A DNA stretch of 64,000 bases from Methylobacterium sp. J-088 (GTDB lineage: Bacteria; Pseudomonadota; Alphaproteobacteria; Rhizobiales; Beijerinckiaceae), in the NCBI RefSeq assembly GCF_022829295.1, contig NZ_JAKSYH010000054.1, forward strand, positions 19,313-83,312. Reading direction: 5' to 3'. Each line of letters opens with the position of its first letter. Positions within the stretch are counted from its first letter, which is position 1. Shown here one piece after another: positions 60,698 through 64,000 of the stretch. The notes beneath the pieces are model-generated. The model was not told the origin of the DNA, ran no database searches, and worked only from the letters and a program-made list of their open reading frames with translations. The position numbers were made by a program, and so were the translations under genes.

Positions 60698-62032
60698 CTA
60701 CAGGCCCGGCCAGCGCAGCGCGGCCCGCAGGCCCCCCAGCTCCGAGCGCCCGAACTCCAGATGCGCCCCCGCGGCCTCGGCGACGTCCCGGGCGATGGCG
60801 ATGCCGAAGCCGGTCCCCGGCCGGGTCTCGTCCCAGCGCTGGCCGCGGCCGATGCCGGCGATCGCCGCTGAGCTCATGCCGGGGCCGTCATCCTCGACGG
60901 CAAGGCACTGGCGCCCGGCTTCCGTCTGCCCGGTGATCCGCACGCGGCGGTGGGCCCATTTCCGCGCGTTGTCGAGAAGGTTGCCCAGCACCTCCATCAG
61001 CTCACCCTCCTCCCCCGGATAAGTGAGCGCCTCTGGAACCGACACCGCCCAGTCGAGGGAATCCCCCTCCGGCAGCCGGCGCATCGTCGCGATGAGCCGC
61101 TCCGCCACCGGGGCCACCCGGCAGGAGCGCCGCCGGAGATCGCCGGAGGCGGCAATCCGTGCCCGGGCGAGCGCCCGCTCGACCTGCCCGCCCATCGCCC
61201 GCGCCTGCTCGGCGATCTCGGCCGAGAGGGTCGGATCGGCGGGTCCGGTCCGGCGCGCCAGGGCGTCGAGCACCGCGAGCGGCGTCTTGAGGCCGTGGGC
61301 CATGTCGGCGGCCGCGTCCCGGGCGCGGATCAGGGCCCGCTCCTGCGCGTCGAGCAGCTGGTTGAGGTCGGCGACCAGCGGCCGGACCTCGTCGGGGAAA
61401 TGCTCCGGCAGCCGTGTCCGGGTCCCGGCATGGACCGCCAGGAGATCCGATTGCAGCAGCCGGAATGGTGCCAGCGCCCGGCGCACGAACAGCGCCATCG
61501 CCAGCGTCAGCACGACGAACAGGGCGACGAGCCCCGGGACGAGCAGGCGCAGGAAGGTCGTCCGACTCGCCGCGAGGTTGCGCCGATCCTCGGCCACGAT
61601 CACCCGCAGATCGGTCTCGGCGCCGCTCGGCCCGATCGTGAGGGGCTGGATCACCGCGATGAGCCGGCCGCCGTCCGGCCCGGTCGCGTCGATGGTGCCG
61701 GCCGCGTCCGCCTTGCCCAATTCTAGGCTCTTGTCCCAGAGCGAGCGCGACCGCAGGACGTGGGATCCCGCCTCCGCCTGCCAGTACAGGCCGCCATAGG
61801 GCGTGGCGAAGCGTGGGTCGGGTGGCTCCCGGGAGAGGGCCGGGCTCCCGTCCGGGGCGAGGGTGACCCGGCCGGCGATCAGCTTGGCGGTCCGGTCGAG
61901 GCCGTCGGCGGTGCGCGCGTCGAGCACCCGGTCGAGGATCACGGTCAACCCGATCCCGGCGAGCAGGAGCGCCAGGGCGATCAAGGCCGCCGCCGCGAGG
62001 CCGAGCCGGAGGCGGAGCGAATCCCGGCTCAC
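60698..62032 (-). CDS. Sensor histidine kinase
   Basis: 444-aa membrane kinase. Two membrane helices (about residues 10-35 and 165-187) flank a periplasmic domain of about 130 residues; a HAMP segment follows. The phospho-His is in DMAHGLKTPLAVLDALARRT, the N-box in LGNLLDNARKWAHRRVRI, and the G-boxes are VEDDGPGM and GTGFGIAI. The start ATG at 62032 overlaps the regulator gene's end, so the two form an operon (PhoPQ/TctED-like). The signal is unknown. Confidence 0.92.
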   Translation of the reverse strand: MSRDSLRLRLGLAAAALIALALLLAGIGLTVILDRVLDARTADGLDRTAKLIAGRVTLAPDGSPALSREPPDPRFATPYGGLYWQAEAGSHVLRSRSLWDKSLELGKADAAGTIDATGPDGGRLIAVIQPLTIGPSGAETDLRVIVAEDRRNLAASRTTFLRLLVPGLVALFVVLTLAMALFVRRALAPFRLLQSDLLAVHAGTRTRLPEHFPDEVRPLVADLNQLLDAQERALIRARDAAADMAHGLKTPLAVLDALARRTGPADPTLSAEIAEQARAMGGQVERALARARIAASGDLRRRSCRVAPVAERLIATMRRLPEGDSLDWAVSVPEALTYPGEEGELMEVLGNLLDNARKWAHRRVRITGQTEAGRQCLAVEDDGPGMSSAAIAGIGRGQRWDETRPGTGFGIAIARDVAEAAGAHLEFGRSELGGLRAALRWPGL

Positions 62033-62712
62033 GGGCCGTCCGCGGCCGGGACGCAGTAGCCCTGACCGCGCCGCGTCTCGATCACCCCCGGGCCGAGCTT
62101 GCGGCGCAGGCGGGTGAGCAGCGCCTCAAGGGCATTCGCCTCGCGCTCGGTGCCGACTCCGTGGAGGTGGTCGAGCAGCTCGCCCGCCGGCACCACCTGC
62201 CCCGGCCGGTGCAGCAGGAACGCCAGGAGCCGGTATTCCAGGGCGGTCAATTCGGTCGGGCGGCCATCGACGCTGACCGCCCGGGTCCGGGTGTCGAGCT
62301 CCACGGCGCCCGCGCGCAGGATTGGCGAGGCATGGCCGGCGGTGCGCCTGAGGATCGCCCGGAGCCGCGCCACCAGCTCTTCCATGCGGAACGGCTTGAC
62401 GAGGTAGTCGTCGGCCCCGGCATCGATGCCCTCGACGCGCTCGCGCCAGCCGTCGCGGGCGGTGAGGATCAGCACCGGCAGCGCGACGTCGGCGGCCCGC
62501 AGCCGCCGCAGCACCCCGAGCCCGTCGAGGCGCGGCAGGCCGAGATCGAGCACCATGGCGTCGTAGGGCTCGGTCTCGGCCCGGAACCACGCAGCCTCCC
62601 CGTCCGCCACCACGTCGGCGACATAGCCGGCCCGCTCCAGGCCCTGCCGGATGTCGGCGGCGATGCGCGGCTCATCCTCGACGATCAGGACGCGCACGGA
62701 TGACCCTGCCAC
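62029..62712 (-). CDS. OmpR-family response regulator
   Basis: 227-aa DNA-binding regulator. Receiver: VRVLIVEDEPRIAADIRQGLERAGY, phospho-Asp in AMVLDLGLPRLDGLGV, Lys in DYLVKPFRMEEL. C-terminal winged helix: RAVSVDGRPTELTALEYRLLAFLLHRPGQVV. Start at GTG 62712 (or 62697), just after the PepSY gene stop. It lies upstream of its kinase. Likely a sensor of envelope or metal stress in view of the PepSY neighbour. Confidence 0.93.
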   Translation of the reverse strand: MAGSSVRVLIVEDEPRIAADIRQGLERAGYVADVVADGEAAWFRAETEPYDAMVLDLGLPRLDGLGVLRRLRAADVALPVLILTARDGWRERVEGIDAGADDYLVKPFRMEELVARLRAILRRTAGHASPILRAGAVELDTRTRAVSVDGRPTELTALEYRLLAFLLHRPGQVVPAGELLDHLHGVGTEREANALEALLTRLRRKLGPGVIETRRGQGYCVPAADGP

Positions 62713-63015
62713 TCAATCATCGTCGTCGTCGTCCAGGATCTTGGCCGAGCCGGCATCGACCTTGACGGTCCGGCGCTTCCCGTCGGCGCCGAGGATGCGC
62801 AGCTTGTAGCGCCAACGCCCGTCGTCGCGCTTCAGATCGACCGATACGACGTCGCCCGGCACCGCTTCGCGGGCGGCGTGCAGGATCTCGTCGAGGGGGC
62901 GGATCTCGCCCTTCTCCAGGGCCTGACGGGCGCGGTCGGCGTCCTCGGAGGCGGATGCGGGTGCGCCTGCGAGGACGGCGAGCAGGCAAAGCGAGGCGGT
63001 GCGGCGGGCATTCAT
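62713..63015 (-). CDS. PepSY domain-containing exported protein
   Basis: 100-aa secreted protein: signal peptide (TASLCLLAVLAGAPASA, cleavage about residue 22) and one PepSY domain, RARQALEKGEIRPLDEILHAAREAVPGDVVSVDLKRDDGRWRYKLRILGADGKRRTVKVDAGSAKIL, with a poly-Asp tail of six. Such proteins precede two-component genes in many Proteobacteria. First gene of the unit with the regulator and kinase; ATG at 63015. Confidence 0.9.
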   Translation of the reverse strand: MNARRTASLCLLAVLAGAPASASEDADRARQALEKGEIRPLDEILHAAREAVPGDVVSVDLKRDDGRWRYKLRILGADGKRRTVKVDAGSAKILDDDDDD

Positions 63016-63126
63016 GCGGGTACGCGGTAGCGCGCTTCCCCTGACGGGAGACTGACAGGCGCCGTCAGGATCGCGGGGCTGGGCTTCGGCACAAGGGGCC
63101 CATACCCCGTCCGGAGACCTGAAACC

Positions 63127-63711
63127 ATGTCGCTGATCCTCGGTGCCCTCCTCGCCTGCGCGGCCGGTGTCGCCGGCACTCTCCTCTGCCCGGACGACAA
63201 GGCCGGCCGGTCGCGCCTGCCGCTGTTGGCGGTGCTCCTGGCCGGCGGCCTCGCCGGGCATACACCCGCCCGGGCCGGCGAGGTCCTTCAGGGCCCCGCC
63301 CAGGTGATCGACGGGGGCACCCTCCGTGTCGGCGCGCGTCAGGTCAGCCTGTCCGGCATCGTCGCGCCGGATGCCGGCCAGACCTGCTCGGACGCGCAGG
63401 ACCGGACCTATGCCTGCGGCCGGGACGCCGCCCGGGCGCTCGCCGACCGTATCGGCGAGGCGGCGGTCGCCTGCGAGCCGCGGGGCGGTGGGGAGACGGT
63501 CGTGGCGCTGTGCCGGATCGGCGATGAGGATCTCGGTGTCTGGATGGTGGCCCACGGTCTCGCCGTGCCCGAGCGCGACGCCGCGCCCGCCTATGCGGCG
63601 GCGGCCGACCGGGCCTGGGGACGGCGCCTCGGCCTGTGGTCGGGGGTGTTCCAAGACCCGGCCGAGCGCCGCGGCCGTCGCGCCGCGGCGGGGTTGCACA
63701 TCGCGGGCTGA
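63127..63711 (+). CDS. Exported thermonuclease-like protein (SNase family)
   Basis: 194-aa protein with an N-terminal hydrophobic region (ILGALLACAAGVAGTLLC) and a second (LPLLAVLLAGGLAGHTPARA), followed by an SNase-like barrel: GPAQVIDGGTLRVGARQVSLSGIVAPDAGQTC, with four Cys in the rest. The usual catalytic Arg/Glu are not all evident, so enzymatic activity is doubtful. Divergent from the PepSY gene by 111 bases. ATG at 63127. Confidence 0.75.
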   Translation: MSLILGALLACAAGVAGTLLCPDDKAGRSRLPLLAVLLAGGLAGHTPARAGEVLQGPAQVIDGGTLRVGARQVSLSGIVAPDAGQTCSDAQDRTYACGRDAARALADRIGEAAVACEPRGGGETVVALCRIGDEDLGVWMVAHGLAVPERDAAPAYAAAADRAWGRRLGLWSGVFQDPAERRGRRAAAGLHIAG

Positions 63712-63954
63712 CGCCATCGATGCTCTTCGTTCCGGGACGATCGGGGTTTCGAAAGGGCGAGCCCTTTCGCGGGTGCAGCGCAGTGCCTTGCTGGGTTCGG
63801 GCGGAACCCTATATCGGGGCCGTGCCCCGACACCCCGCTAAAGGGCATGGCCCCTTGGGATCCGTGATCCCAGAGCTCGCACGCCGGGGAACGCTCCCGG
63901 ATGCAGCCCGGTTGGTCCGCTAAGCCCGCCTCGCCGACGACTCGCGGGGGTGCC
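63712..63954. repeat. Run of short perfect hairpins after SNase gene
   Basis: Within about 125 bases there are: CGAAAGGGC-GA-GCCCTTTCG (63750-63769), GGGTTC/GAACCC (63793-63809), TCGGGGC-CGT-GCCCCGA (63814-63830) and TGGGATC-CGT-GATCCCA (63856-63872). The latter two share a CGT loop. No gene or T-run. Could be a composite intergenic repeat or a structured RNA. Confidence 0.65.
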
Positions 63955-64000
63955 GTGAGACGCCGAACCCACACCGCCCTCCTGGCAGCGCTGTTCACCC
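63955..64000 (+). CDS. Start of a possible exported protein, truncated by window edge
   Basis: A GTG at 63955 preceded by CGGGGG opens a frame reading RRRTHTALLAALFT, like the basic start and hydrophobic core of a signal peptide. Only 15 codons are visible, so the call rests on the start context alone. Confidence 0.35.
   Translation, partial: MRRRTHTALLAALFT

Overview
The window is GC-rich and gene-dense. It looks like chromosome from an aerobic anoxygenic phototroph of the Alphaproteobacteria, order Hyphomicrobiales (Rhizobiales), most likely Methylobacterium or a close relative. Supporting signs are a split photosynthesis gene cluster with the oxygen-dependent cyclase AcsF and no bchE, puh genes separated from puf genes, a DivK/PleD pair, EipB, an APS-kinase/sulfotransferase pair, and many short GC-rich palindromic intergenic repeats. 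The genus call is an inference.

Layout. 1-4.7 kb: 5' end of a chemoreceptor gene, a DUF1989 plus YqcI/YcgG pair, a class I glutamine-amidotransferase hydrolase, and a Phd/PemK-like toxin-antitoxin pair. 4.8-32.5 kb: half of a photosynthesis gene cluster. Leftward it reads bchF-bchN-bchB-bchH-bchL-bchM-lhaA-puhA-puhB-puhC-orf99-acsF-puhE, hemA, bchI, bchD, bchO. Rightward it reads aerR(ppaA)-ppsR and then bchG-pucC-like-bchP-tspO-orf103. 32.5-36.4 kb: a multiheme cytochrome c, then a decayed patch with a frameshifted ORF, a LuxR-type pseudogene with an in-frame stop, low-GC DNA, an 88-aa orphan and a Pmp3/YqaE peptide. 36.5-49.7 kb: dienelactone hydrolase, L,D-transpeptidase, GNAT, DUF1796, accA, DUF2252, MgtC, PleD, DivK, DUF3572, EipB, ABC exporter and HhH protein. 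50-58.5 kb: trpB, a HigBA-type module, exported MsrA, then hisC and tyrC leftward and metX-metW rightward. 58.7-64 kb: sulfotransferase-like gene, frameshifted APS kinase, histidine kinase/response regulator/PepSY set, secreted SNase-like protein, and the start of one more gene.

How it works together. HemA makes 5-aminolevulinate. BchHID (with BchO) inserts Mg into protoporphyrin, BchM methylates it, AcsF closes ring E, BchLNB reduces ring D in the dark-operative way, BchF hydrates the vinyl group, and BchG/BchP attach and reduce the phytyl tail. LhaA and the PucC-like protein, with PuhABCE, assemble the light-harvesting 1/reaction-centre complex. PpsR and AerR are the likely redox/light repressor and antirepressor. 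I find palindromes of the PpsR type overlapping TTGACA -35 boxes in front of both bchF and bchG. The late bchCXYZ, puf and crt genes are not in this window.

The most unusual structural theme is a family of GC-rich palindromic repeats. They occupy operon junctions (hemA-bchI, bchI-bchD) and also lie inside coding sequences: the BchM C-terminus, the BchP N-terminus and the MetW N-terminus.
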